64,000 bases of DNA from Ariolimax columbianus (lineage: Eukaryota > Mollusca > Gastropoda > Stylommatophora > Arionidae). A program made the position numbers and the translations under genes. The stretch lies in the NCBI GenBank assembly GCA_036924085.1, contig JAVGWX010000005.1, forward strand, positions 99,777,672 through 99,841,671. The letters are read 5' to 3'. The notes under the pieces were generated by a model that was not told the DNA's origin, ran no database searches, and saw only the letters and a program-made list of their open reading frames with translations. Numbering within the stretch: the stretch's first letter is position 1; every line of letters begins with the position of its first letter. This document shows, piece after piece, positions 45,178-56,443 of this stretch.

Positions 45178-46115
45178 GTTAGTGTACATGACTAAATTTG
45201 ATGTTCTATAGTTGCAGGCTTGTATGCAGTAGAATTGGGCGTGGTTAGATTTGATGTTCTATAGTTGCAGGCTTGTATGCAGTAGAATTGGGCGTGATTA
45301 GATTTGATGTTTTATAGTTGCAGGCTTGTATGCAGTAGAACTGAGCGGGGTTAGATTTGATGTTTCTATAGTTGCAGGCTTGTTTGCAGTAGAACTGAGC
45401 GGGGTTAGATTTGATGTTCTATAGTTACAGGCTTGTATGCAGTAGAACTGGGCGTGGTTAGATTTGATGTTTCTATAGTTACAGGCTTGTATGTAGTAGA
45501 ACTGGGCGTGGTTAGATTTGATGTTCTATAGTTACAGGCTTGTATGCACTAGAACTATGCGTGGTTAGATTTGATGTTCTATAGTTACAGGCTTATATGC
45601 AGTAGAACTGGGCGTGGTTAGATTTGATGTTTCTATAGTTACAGGCTTGTATGCAGTAGAACTGAGCGTGGTTAGTTTTGATGTTCTATAGTTACAGGCT
45701 TGTATGCAGTAGGACTGAGCTTGGTTAGATTTGATGTTTCTATAGTTACAGGCTTGTATGCAGTAGAACAGCGTGGTTAGTTTTGATGTTCTATAGTTAC
45801 AAGCTTGTATGCAGTAGAACGGCGTGGTTAGATTTGATGTTTCTATAGTTACAGGCTTATATGCAGTAGAAATGGACGTGGCTAGATTTGATGTTCTATA
45901 GTGACAGGCTTGTATGCAGTAGAACTGGACGTGGTTAGATTTGATGTTTCTATAGTTACAGGCTTGTATGCAGTAGAACTGAGCGTGTTTAGATTTGATG
46001 TTTCTATAAGTTACAGGCTTGTATGCAGTAGAACTTAGCGTTGTTAGATTTGATGTTTCTATAGTTACAGGCTTGTATGCACTAGAACTGGGCGTGGTTA
46101 GATTTGGTGAGAGAT
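45178..46115. repeat. 53-bp minisatellite beginning at the exon 16 donor
   Basis: About 17 units of GTGGTTAGATTTGATGTTCT, ATAGTTACAGGCTTGTATGC and AGTAGAACTGGGC. The first unit overlaps the donor (CTGGTTAGTGTACATGACTA then AATTTGATG). GTGGTTAGATTTGATG also occurs at 52137-52153 in the 3' region of the L2-type LINE, so a LINE 3' origin is an alternative. Confidence 0.93.
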
Positions 46116-46189
46116 CGTTATGAATGTTTCCACAATAGAAGTAAACTTCCGGTGGTCTAAGATTGTTGTTGATATGAATAGAGTTCAAT

Positions 46190-47325
46190 AAATGTGCAGA
46201 TAAGTATTAGTGTTTAGAATTAATTTGTGTAAAAATAACATTGTTCTTGTAGCCGGTTTTACTTTGAAAAACTTGGTATCATCTAATATATGCTTTCCAT
46301 TGACTAATTTATATACTTGTATTAAGTCACCTCTAATTCTTCTTTGTTCGAGACATTGAAGACCAGTCTTTTTTAATCTTTCCTCATAACTATAATTCTG
46401 AAACCTCGCGATAATTTTTGTAGCGCTTCTTTGTACCCTTTCCAGCATGTTTATATCCACTCTTTTATATGGTCCCCACACCTGAACACAGTACTCTAAT
46501 TTAGGTCTCACTAATGATTTATATAACTTGACTATTACTTCCTTGCTCTTATGTGAAATTTTTCTTTTTATCAAGCCAAACATGGCTTTAGCCTTTTTCA
46601 CTGCCATCTGGACTTGCTCCCGCACCTTTCCTGTATGATCTATTATAACTCCTAGGTCTCTTTCCTTTTTTATTCTCTCCCATCCTGTATTTATATTCAT
46701 TATTGGATCTTCCCATGTAGATGATTGTACATTTTTCTACATTAAACTCCATCTGCAGCTCTCAGACCATTTTTGAATCGTATCTAAATCCGATCTCAAT
46801 AGATCCACCTCTTCCGGAGAAGAGACCCTGCCGCACAATTTTGTGTCATCCGCGAACTTTGCGATTTTGGATCTGATATGAAAGTTGAAATCAATGATAC
46901 ATATTAAGAACAAAATTGGTGCCAATACCCATCCCTGGGGCACACCACTTATTACATCACACCAGTCACTCCCTATTTATGACCACTCTCTGCCTTTTGT
47001 CCGTCAACCAATTTTCTATCAAATTGACATCTGCACCACCTGTTCCATGTGTTTTCAACTTTCGAAACAATCTCTATCAAAGACCTTTGCAAAATCCAGA
47101 TAGATAACATCCATTGACTCTCCACCATCTAACATTTTGGTAACCTCCTCCATGAATTCTAATAGATTGGTTAAACACGATCTTCCTTTAGTAAACCCAT
47201 ACTGACTATTTTTGATTAAATTAAAGTTGTCCAAGTTCAGTACTATGCTGTCCTTAATAATGGACCAAAATTGTGCAGAGTGTGCTCGTCAAACTCCCTG
47301 GCCTATAATTGGCTGTCTGATTAAA
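46190..47325 (-). mobile_element. CR1/L2-type LINE, minus copy, 5'-truncated
   Basis: On the minus strand: NYRPGSLTS near 47303, FTKGRSCLTNLLEFMEEVTK, YLDFAKVFDR, GVPQGWVLAPILFLICIIDF, KIAKFADDTKLCGRV (catalytic FADD box), KERDLGVIIDHTGKVREQVQ, KLYKSLVRPKLEYCVQVWGP, NMLERVQRSATKIIARFQNY, RIRGDLIQVYKLVNG. Frameshifts near 46735 and 46970. No endonuclease. Confidence 0.92.
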
Positions 47326-47329
47326 GAAA

Positions 47330-50208
47330 AAAAAATGGGTATTTTAGACAGAGCAGATGGGTCAGACTATTTAGATAATAAGATAATAGGTATGAACCTT
47401 AGGTTGCCGGTGATGTGTACAGACATGGGTATGGAATTTATTGAGGTGAAAGTTGACAAAATTAAATACTAGACAGGAGAGGTTTACATCTAAATAAGAT
47501 AGGACAGCAAGTTGTAGCGAAGAATATGTTTCAGCATTGTGTTCCAAATTTAAATAAGTAAACTCCTATGAAGTGTGAGACTAAATATAGGGCCTAATAA
47601 AGGGGAGAGTTGAGGTCAAAGAAGTGTGAAATCAGTAGTGGAAAAGAGGAAAGTTTAAACAAAATTTCTTTTATAAAAGAGAATGCAAAACTAAAAATGA
47701 TAAAGCAAAAGCAAAAATTGGAGAAACAACAAAATAACAAACGAAACCGTTTTTATGCAAATGTGAAAAGAATAGTAAATAAAAGAGAAGAATATAAACA
47801 GTATATATATACATAAAAACCATATATAATAGGGTTAACAGAATCATGGACAAATGAGGACAGTGCAGATAGTGAAGTTGAAATTAGAGGAATATACAAT
47901 GTTAAGGAAAGATAGGATAGTTGGAGACAAGGCTAAGGGAGGTGGCGTTTTATTATACTGTACAAATTTATTTAATATAATGATCATGGACGATTTCTCA
48001 TGTGGTAACAAAAATGAAAGTTTTTGGGGAGAAATAGAAAGTAGGGGTGAAAAACAGTGGTTGGAGTATGCTATAGATGTCCATCAAGTCAAATAGAGGA
48101 AGATGAGGAGCTTATTAGTAGTATAGAAAAGGCAAGTGAAGGGAAATTATTATTAATGGGAGATTTCAACTTTATAGAAATAAAATGAGATATGGTAGAA
48201 GCACTTGTAGAATCAAAACATGTTGTTAAGTGCATAACTGACAATATTTTGATTCAACACGTAGAAGCAGCCACCAGAGACAAAAACACACTCGATCTAG
48301 TTTTTAGTGCAGAGAAAAATGTGATTGAAAACGTTGCCGTTGGGAAACTTTGACCTCAAATTCCGTTAGAATCTTGTAGCAGGAAAAGAAGTAAACATAA
48401 ACATGCAAACATACGATTACTCTAAGGCAGATGTTAAGAAGATGAAAGAGGCAGCTAGCCACGTGATCTGGAAAGATATTGTTGGAAGAACAGATATTGA
48501 ACAAGAGTGGGAAAGTTTTAAAACAGTTCTAGAAAAGCTAAAAGAGGAATATATTCCATGTACGGAGGTAAACCTCAACCGTAAAAAGTGGATAACTAGA
48601 TTTGCAGTTAAATGTTCCAGAGCTAAAAATAAAGCATGGGGAAAATGTATAGAGGCTGGTAAATCAAAAGAATCATATTTAAAACATTTGGACAAACAGA
48701 AAATAGCTCAGAAAGTGAATAAAACAGCAAAAATAGACTTCGAAAAAACAAACTTGCTCAGAGGATCAAGACTGATAGTAAAAGCTTTTCTTATTTTAGA
48801 AATAAACAAAAAACGAAAGACAAAGTAAGCACTATCATAACTAGCACAGGAAAAACAATAGTGAGAATAGGGAGGCAGTTAACCTACTCAATCAGTACTT
48901 TAGCACAGTCTACACACAAAAAAAGACTGCTCCAAAATCCCAGCGCCTATATATATTTTCCAAAGAGACATGGATACAGAGGGATTAAAATCAATCTGTA
49001 TTACAGAGGAAATGATTTTTTTTTTAAATTGGAGGGGTTGAAAGTGGATAAATATCCAGGTCAAGATGGTATTCATCCAAAATTGCTGTTTGAAATTAAA
49101 GACTAACTAGCAAAACCATTGGCTATATTATGTTCTCAATCACTTGCAGAATGGATTGTTCCACGAGATTAGAAAGATGCAGGAGTGATCCGCTTATTCA
49201 GAAAAGGCAAAAAAATCAGATCCAGCAAAATATAAATCGCTGAATTTAACAAGCATAGTCTGTAAATTGTTAGAGTCAATAATCAAAGAAAATATTGTAA
49301 TGTATTTAGACAAGTTTAATCTAATTAGAAATAGGCAGCATGGGTTTACTAGAGGGAGAAATGCTTAAAGAATATATTATAATTCATGGAGGGGGTTACC
49401 AAAATGATAGATAAGGGGAGCCAGTGGATGTTACGTATCGTGATTTTGCTAAGACCTTTGGTAGTGTACTTCATCAAAGGTTGTTTAGAAAGTTAATCAC
49501 ATGGAATAGGTGGGGAAGTTGCCAAATGGATTGAACATTGGTAAAGCGGAAGAAGGCATAGAGTGGACATAAATAAGGAGTACTCTGAGTGGTGTGAAGT
49601 AAAGAGTGGAGTGCCAGAGGGCTCGGTTTTGGGACCAATTTGTTCTTAATATATATAAACGATTTGGACATTGAAATCGGATCCATAATTGCAAAATTAG
49701 CTGATGACACAAAACTATGCAGTAGTGTCTTATCTGAAGCAGAAGTGGATATATTGAGGTCGGATTTCAATAAATTTCGAGAATGGTCTGCAAGCTGCCA
49801 AATGGAGTTTAATGAAGATAAATGTACGGTCATCCACATGCGAAGATCAAGTATGAAACATTATTACAGTATGGGGGAGAACAATACTATAATGAGAGAA
49901 AAGGAAAGGGACCTAGGGGTTATAATAGATCATACAGGTAAAGTGAGTGAGCAAGTCCAGGTACCAGGGAAAAAGGCAAATGCAATGTTAGTATGATAAC
50001 AATAAATATTAAACATAGGAGCAAGAAAGTGATAGTCAAACTGTATAAAGCTTTAGTTAGACCTAGATTGGAGAATTGTGTACATATGTGGAGTTATTAT
50101 TATAGAGGAGAAATAAACATGCCGGAAAGGATTTTTTAAAAAGCGGCAAAGCTGATAGTGGGATTCCAGAATTACAATAATGAGGAAAGAAAAATTGGCA
50201 TTCAGTCT
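47330..50208 (+). mobile_element. CR1/L2-type LINE, plus copy, 5' and middle part
   Basis: Degenerate but longer: GDKAKGGGVLLYCTNLF and LLLMGDFNFIEI (endonuclease, with GDFN), KNTLDLVFSAEKNV, then reverse transcriptase FLIYINDLDIEIGSIIAKLA, DDTKLCSSV, EKERDLGVIIDHTGKVSEQV, and NNEERKIGIQ. Many stops. Interrupted at 50208 by another LINE and continued at 51700. Confidence 0.88.
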
Positions 50209-51699
50209 GTTTCTGTTTCTAAGAATCGACGTCACTGCACTCCGGGCATACCCATAGGTGCTCACTCTCTCATAAAATGGCGTAAGGTATGGATTCTGAT
50301 GGTCCCTGTAGCTCGCTGGTTGTACACGCTCCTGCGCCGTCCTCTCAGGCGCCCCACTCCGCTCGAACCTCGTATAATGTCGAAACTTTGCAGTCTGTGG
50401 ATTGCTGTTTCATCTATTGCGGTGTCCTCATTCAACAGGCAGTCACTGATTTATTTCAAAATGTCACTTCTATCCATCACCAATGTGCCCATGATGGGAG
50501 CTTGTGAAGCCATGATGTCAGCTGTTTCATTGACCTGAACCCCAACATGAGTAGGACAGTAGATCCATGTCAACTCCTGGAGGTTTGAGGCCTCAACAGC
50601 AGCTATCCACTCGTACCTAAGCCATCCCTTCTATACTTTCTGAAGTACGGCTTGCGCGTCTGTCACGATGACTGCCTTTGTTATAGAAGTCTCAGATATC
50701 CATTTCAGTGCTGAGGTTACTGCTTCCGTCTCCATTCTCATACTGGAGGTTGTTGACATGTATGCCCTACTACGCTCAGAAACGACCTCTCCTTTCACTC
50801 TAGCCGAGAAACCCCAGCCTGATGTTCCACTGTGCACGACTGATCCGTCGGTGTATATGACATCGTCACTCTCATGGGTGTTCTCAGTTTTCAGCTGATT
50901 TATCTCGTGCTGTGCACTCTCGTTGTTCTGTTCTCTGCATTCCTTGCCTAAGGTTATGATGACTCTGGTACTCTATCATTATATCACTAGTGTGGGCCCA
51001 TTATTCCCCTTTGGATATCGTTGGATATCTCAGCTGGAGTGACGTGTCCGATTGTTGTCTCAGCCTGTGCCATTCAAGACGACCCTCTCTTGATTCTTGA
51101 TCCCTTGATGTCTGAGATACTACTGTGCAGAGGGTGCTGCGTGTCTGTGGTGACACGCATACAGGCTTTGGCTTGTGCCAGTTTATGTCTGAATGTCACC
51201 GATAACAATTCCAACATGTACCGCATCATCACAATCGGGGTATCTCTAATGCAGCCCAGAACCAGACGCATACCTTCATTCTGGATGTAGTCCAACCTTT
51301 CACACTGTGTCCTTGATAGTGTGAGGTTGCCTAGTCCGTAATCGATGACAAACAACACGATCTGACGAAATAGGATGAACAGGAGGCGTTATTCCAAGTC
51401 GGCAGCAGCCATGGTCTTGAGTGCTCCTAACCCTCTCTTGCATCTTTGTACGATGTGGTCAACATGGCAGTTATAGGAAAGACTGCGATCAAAAGTCACT
51501 CTGAGGTATTTCAACCTGTCACACCTGTCGATGGTGCAACCATCCAAAGTGATGCCCTTTACTATGGAATTATTCAAAGAGCACCACATCATGCAGGCCT
51601 TGCTCGGATTGATTTTGGAGCTTGAGTCGCTGCTGTCTATGCCCACTGCCTAAACCTGCTAAGGACTCCACGCTTCTCGGCAGCTATCGAATAATTACC
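50209..51699 (-). mobile_element. RNase H-bearing LINE nested in the L2-type LINE
   Basis: Minus strand order: reverse transcriptase C-terminus (INPSKACMMWCSLNNSIVKG, LKYLRVTFDRSLSYNCHVDH, then LTLSRTQCERLDYIQNEGMR), then an RNase H domain (HSGTSGWGFSARVKGE, METEAVTSALKWI, AVIVTDAQAVLQKV) and a short tail ending at SILRNRNR. TTCAGTCT at 50201-50208 and 51700-51707 is an 8-bp target duplication. 5'-truncated and with stops. Confidence 0.92.
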
Positions 51700-52175
51700 T
51701 TCAGTCTAGAAAAGACAAGAATTCGAGGTGAATTAATACAGGCTTATAAGATAATCAAAGGAACGGATAAATTAGACTATAAAAGTGTTTTTTCAAAAAC
51801 GCACACCAACAAGAACAAGAGGGCATAGCTAGAAATTAATTAAAGAAAGGTCCAGATTAAATATTATGAAATATTTTGTTAGAGAGTGGGGAATGCTTGA
51901 AAAGCATTGCCACATGAAATAGTGAAGGCAGGGATAGTTAGTGCATTTAAGAATAGATGCACAAAGCTGTTAGAACAAAGACGTGTAAATGAAATTGATT
52001 GTCTTCTAAACCAGTATAAAAATGTTAAGTGACGTTAAATTGGTCAGATTGGATGAAAGATCGTTATGAGTGTATGCACATAAGAGGTGGGAGTGTTTAG
52101 ATGTAATGAGAGCTAGTTGTGGCTACATTAGAAGTGAAGTGGTTAGATTTGATGAAAGACAGTTGAAGTGTGTGT
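51700..52175 (+). mobile_element. CR1/L2-type LINE, plus copy, 3' part
   Basis: Continues the element cut at 50208: RIRGELIQAYKIIKGTDKLD, then INEID-like tail VNEIDCLLNQYKNVK and stop, then a 3' region with two diverged copies of GATTTGATGAAAGACAGTT (52055 and 52145). Confidence 0.88.
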
Positions 52176-52589
52176 TCAGTGGCGCTGAAACAGCCACGTG
52201 ACTTGCAGATGTTCTTGTCAAACTTATCACAACAGTGGACCAGAAATATGCTTGATTTATTTTTAACCAGTTCTTTAAGGTTTAGATTTGAGCTTGTCCA
52301 TCTCTGACTGGCTGTGCCGTGTACACTAGATTGGGTTTATGGGCCTGCTTGTGGACTTTGATGGTCATGGTATCTATGTCGACGAAAGTCATGTGTTCCT
52401 GGTAGGTTCTACCAAGTTGCACAGGTCACCAAGGGAGGGGCCAGACTAAAATGGTACCACTATTCCCCAGGTTTGGGGCCCATGTTAGGACTAATAAAAC
52501 AGAAAAGAAAACCTGCTACAGAAAATAAAAATACCAGTACTACTGGCTAGACTTTAGAGGATCCAGCACACACGAGGCGTATACAATTG
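52176..52589. other. Unassigned intron 16 sequence
   Basis: Nothing recognised. Confidence 0.4.
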
Positions 52590-52700
52590 GGATCTCTTGG
52601 GTGAAACTCAAGAAGGCGACAAATAATAGGAATAGATGGAGAGATCTGTTGCCGCCTATGTTGCAGGCCGTACCACAGACAAAGAAGTGAAGATTATAAT
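52590..52700 (+). mobile_element. Probable LINE C-terminal scrap
   Basis: KKATNNRNRWRDLLPPMLQA resembles the '..a.dR..Wr..v..' end of LINE ORFs. Short, so weak. Confidence 0.35.
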
Positions 52701-52984
52701 TTAATAGGAAGGATATAAAAGAAAGAAAGAGAAAGAAAAAATTTCGTTAAAGGTGCTCTAACAAAAGTTGTGCATGGGTCTAGCAACTTTATCTGGTAAA
52801 ACATTGCTTCAGAAAACACTGCTGCAAGAGAACATGGAATGCTTTGGATTAATTCTCGTCATATAGCAGCAACTGCCGATGAGATGAAGTGTTAGAGACT
52901 TCACTGTACTGAGACACAGCTAATGTGTGGTGAAGTGGCCATTTCTGTCTTTCTTTCCTTAACCGTAAGCCAGGTTGCCATTTA
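52701..52984. other. Unassigned intron 16 sequence
   Basis: AT-rich, A-rich tail-like tract at 52712-52742 (AAAGAAAGAAAGAGAAAG). Nothing else. Confidence 0.4.
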
Positions 52985-53204
52985 GAAATTAAACTCATTT
53001 ATTGCGGGTTCATGGAAGGCAAGGGCACAAACAACTCAATATATATTATAAGAACGATAGTCGAGAAAGCTATTGAGATGAAAGTCGGTATATATCTGTG
53101 TTTCATATATTATGTTAAAGCGTTTGATAGGGTAAAACATATGGAGCTCACCCAAATGCTGAAATGTTTACATATTGATGGCAAGGACCTCAGGACCATT
53201 CAAA

Positions 53205-53865
53205 ATATTGGACACAGACTGCGGCTATAAGGGTTGGGGACAGACTAGGGCTATAAGGGTTGGGGGACAGACTCCGGCTATAAGGGTTGGGGATAGACTG
53301 GAACTATAAGGGTTGGGGATAGACTGTGGCTATAAGGGTTGTGGACAGACTGAAACTATAAGGGTTGGGGACAGACTGTGGCTATACGGGTTGGGGACAG
53401 ACTGCAGCTATAAGGGTTGGGGACAGACTGTGGCTATAAGGGTTGGGGGACAGGCTGTGGCTATAAGGGTTGGGGGACAGACTGCGGCTATAAGATTTGG
53501 GGAACAGACTGGAACTATAAGGGTTGGGGACAGACTGGAACTATAAGGGTTGGGACAGACTGTGGCTATAAGGGTTGGGACAGACTGTGGCTATGAGAAT
53601 TGGGGACAGACTGTGGCTTTAAGGGTTGGGACAGACTGTGGCTATGAGAATTGGGGACAGACTGTGGCTATAAGGGTTGGGACAGACTGTGGCTATGAGA
53701 ATTGGGGACAGACTGTGGCTATAAGGGTTGGGACAGACTGTGGCTATGAGAATTGGGGACAGACTGGGGCTATAAGGGTTGGGACAGACTGTGGCTATGA
53801 GAATTGGGGACAGACTGTGGCTATAAGAATTACGGATAGACTGGGGCCATAAGAATTAACAATCA
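53205..53865. repeat. 25-28 bp array made of LINE codons (array 1)
   Basis: About 25 units of GACAGACTGTGGCTATAAGG plus GTTGGG, with a two-unit higher order in the second half (CTATGAGAATTGGGGA alternating with CTATAAGGGTTGGGA). The unit is the LINE's own QTAAIRVG coding sequence; reverse transcriptase resumes after it with ATAAGAATTAACAATC. Confidence 0.92.
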
Positions 53866-53912
53866 AGTGGGAGATTATAAATAGATTAAAAAAGGGAGGC
53901 AAGGTTGTATTC

Positions 53913-54343
53913 TAACTTAACTTAACTTAACTTAACTTAACTTAACTTAACTTCTTTATACTGGTTTAGAAGACCCTGCAGAGTCTGTCTACAACCAGTT
54001 ACATTTACATCACCTTGCTCTAAAACCTATGCGCATCCAATTTATTCTTAAATGCATTAACTGTCCCTGCCTCCACTACCTCCCCTGGCAATGCATTCCA
54101 AGCAGACACCACTCTCTGACTAAAAAAATATTTCCTAATATCTAACCTGGACCTCTCTTTAGTCAGCTTGTAGCTATGCCCTCGTGTTATTGTGGGTGGC
54201 TGTATTTTAAAAACAACTTGTTATAGTCTAATTTATCCATTCCTCTGATCATCTTATAAACCAGTATTAATTCACCACGATTTCTTCCCTCTTCTAGACA
54301 CTGTAGGCCGGTTTTTCTGAGTCTTTCCTCATAACTGTCCTCC
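53913..54343 (-). mobile_element. L2-type LINE 3' end nested in the LINE
   Basis: Minus strand: EERLRKTGLQCLEEGRNRGE, LILVYKMIRGMDKLDY, a 3' region and a (GTTAA)n tail, seen on + as CTTAA repeats at 53914-53951. It lies between the reverse transcriptase pieces GRQGCILT and SLYREF. Confidence 0.88.
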
Positions 54344-54644
54344 TACTTGTTCTCTCTATACCGCGAGTTTATCTTGAGAGACATACAGACAATGCCAGGA
54401 ATATTAATGACCTGACAGAACATAAATAATCGACGATATGCTGACGATATTGTATTGATAGCCCAGACTGAAACTGACTTGCAGGAAATGGTAAACATGG
54501 TAGTTCAACAAAGGGAAAATAACGGCCTCTGTTTAAATAAAAAGAAATCGGAAGTGATGGTAAATTGGTAATGTCGAAAACACCGGACTCTCCAAAATGC
54601 TGCGCCAAAGCGAAGGAGACCGAATTGAGACAAGTTAACACGCT

Positions 54645-54775
54645 TAAATACATCAGATGGAAGATGGATACCTGGGCACATACATAACATCAGATTGAAA
54701 ATGGATACCCGGGCACATACATAACATCAGATGGAAGATGGATACCCGGGCACATACATAACGTCAGATGGAAGA
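54645..54775. repeat. 37-bp array made of LINE codons (array 2)
   Basis: CATCAGATGGAAGATGGATA and CCCGGGCACATACATAA three and a bit times; codes for the LGTYITSDGR block of the host LINE. Confidence 0.9.
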
Positions 54776-55009
54776 TGCAATTACGAAATAAAATGCAGAA
54801 TAGCCCAATCAAAATCGGTCTTCCAGACCAGAACAGAAATATTGTACAACAAAACCTTGTCGCTGGAACCTTGGATGCTACGTGGAGCCAATACTGACAT
54901 ATGCCAGTTAATCATGGACAATTAGCAAGCAAACGCTTAAATCTTTAGAAGGATCGGAGATGTGACTTCACAGAAGAATGTTGCGGATCTCATGGACTGC
55001 AAAGAGACT

Positions 55010-55350
55010 AAGGGTACAGTACTCGGGGAGGCACAGACACAAAGACTAATGATACAGTACTCGGGGAGGCACAGACACAAAGACTAATGATACAGTACTC
55101 GGGGAGGCACAGACACAAAGACTAATGATACAGTACTCGGGGAGGCACAGACACAAAGACTAATGATACAGTACTCGGGGAGGCACATACACAAAGACTA
55201 ATGATACAGTACTCGGGGAGGCACAGACACAAAGACTAATGGTACAGTACTCGGGGAGGCACAGACACAAAGACTAATGGTACAGTACTCGGGGAGGCAC
55301 AGACACAAAGACTAATGGTACAGTACTCGGGGAGGCACAGACACAAAGAC
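55010..55350. repeat. 38-bp array made of LINE codons (array 3)
   Basis: Nine units of TACAGTACTCGGGGAGGCAC, AGACACAAAGACTAATGA; nearly identical. Entered from SWTAKRL-coding sequence and left toward the C-terminal TGKIAGKRDRGRP block. Confidence 0.93.
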
Positions 55351-55624
55351 AACCTATTTCAAGATTCTAAACAAGGTTTTCATCCTTTTTGGACATGTTA
55401 TGAGAAGAGGCGGCTTGTGGGTACGTCGTGACAACGGGAAAGATAGCAGGAAAGAGAGACAGAGGAAGGCCGAAAGAGAAGTTTGCTGGACCTCCCGAGA
55501 GAATGGCATAGGCGACAATCAACAACAGAGTTGGTAAACGACACACGTGGTATAAATTAATATAGGTCCGTAATCGCCAACGCCAACTGGCAGGGTAACT
55601 GATGATTACAGCTGGATGAACTGG

Positions 55625-55703
55625 GGCGTGACATAGCGGGTATTGAACCTCGTACATGTGCGGTGAAAAGCGATTGTTTTACCACTACACTGATCAGAGG
55701 TCC
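55625..55703 (-). mobile_element. tRNA-like SINE head, second type
   Basis: Minus strand box A TGTAGTGGTAAAAC and box B GAGGTTCAATACCC at tRNA spacing. No tRNA acceptor stem match, so a SINE head. Confidence 0.55.
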
Positions 55704-55784
55704 ACATTACAATTAGAACTTTCATATTTTATAAATAAGACTTGTTGTTATCGAGTCTTTTCTCAGATGTGGGGAGGAAGACTA

Positions 55785-55997
55785 ACGTCTTGTCAGGCAT
55801 AATAGCCTGATCAAACATGTTAGTCAGGGTCAGGCAAAACATACTGGCCAAGACTCTTACCTTGGCTTCCTCGTAGTCCTTTCTGGAAACGGGCTGTTTT
55901 CATGCAGCGTGGCTAACGAGGTGAGGGATCGAAGTGATCCCCATAGTAGTGAGTGACACGCAGATTAAGCTAAGCATAGCACAACCGCCAAGAGGAT
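55785..55997 (-). repeat. Dispersed repeat, minus copy
   Basis: Inverted copy of 35805-36005 (TGTGCTATGCTTAGCTTAAT on the minus strand). Internal TAGTCAGGGTCAGGCAAAAC relates to words at 9330-9420. Confidence 0.7.
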
Positions 55998-56111
55998 CCC
56001 GTTCCACCTTCGTCAGCACACTCGGGATGTGAGAAAAACTATTGCAACCCGCCACTTTAACGTCCTTTTCAGGGCTCATAAAGGAGTAACCTACTCATTG
56101 TGGGCATTCGC

Positions 56112-56276
56112 AAACAACAACACAAACAACAACACAAACAACAACACAAACAACAACACAAACAACAACACAAACAACAACACAAACAACAACACAAACA
56201 ACAACACAAACAACAACACAAACAACAACACAAACAACAACACAAACAACAACACAAACAACAACACAAACAACAA
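56112..56276. repeat. (AACAACAACACA)n, about 13 copies
   Basis: Perfect 12-bp units ending 53 bp before the last exon acceptor. No substitutions among units, so very recent or actively homogenised. Confidence 0.98.
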
Positions 56277-56329
56277 AGTCATCTATGAGAGAATTTGTTT
56301 GTGACTTGGTACCACTGTCTGTTTCACAG

Positions 56330-56443
56330 GTTTACAACTACATCGGGAACCTGACTTTTACCTTCTTGCTGAGTGCTGTCTTCTCTCTGATTTTCGAGAT
56401 GCCGATGAAAGCCATGGAAAATATTTTCTGGCTCAGTCATTAA
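56330..56443 (+). CDS. NRF-6-like last exon with stop
   Basis: Acceptor TGTCTGTTTCACAG, phase 0 in, reads VYNYIGNLTFTFLLSAVFSL and IFEMPMKAMENIFWLSH, then TAA. 'y...g....s...a.~~sl.fE.P...lek' is the normal C-terminus with the last membrane helix and the conserved FE.P. It sits 11.2 kb after exon 16. Confidence 0.95.
   Translation, partial: VYNYIGNLTFTFLLSAVFSLIFEMPMKAMENIFWLSH

Larger units (their letters stand above)
52985..55600 (+). mobile_element. LINE reverse transcriptase broken by three arrays and a nested L2 end
   Basis: Ordered pieces of one reverse transcriptase: MEGKGTNNSIYIIRTIVEKA, YLCFIYYVKAFDRVKHMELT, IDGKDLRTIQN (53010-53205); QTAAIR then array 1; IRINNQVGDYK and GRQGCILT (53845-53912); nested L2 end; SLYREFILRDIQTMPGI, NRRYADDIVLIAQTETDLQE (54350-54490); LRQVNTLKYI, array 2, GRCNYEIKCRIAQSKSVFQT (54640-54830); SWTAKRL, array 3; TTGKIAGKRDRGRPKEKFAG (55430-55490). 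Dead by frameshifts and expansions. Confidence 0.9.

Noticed and set aside
53914..53951. CTTAA repeat as an interstitial telomere
   Set aside because: Not TTAGGG or TTAGG; it is the 5-bp tail of the nested L2-type LINE 3' end.
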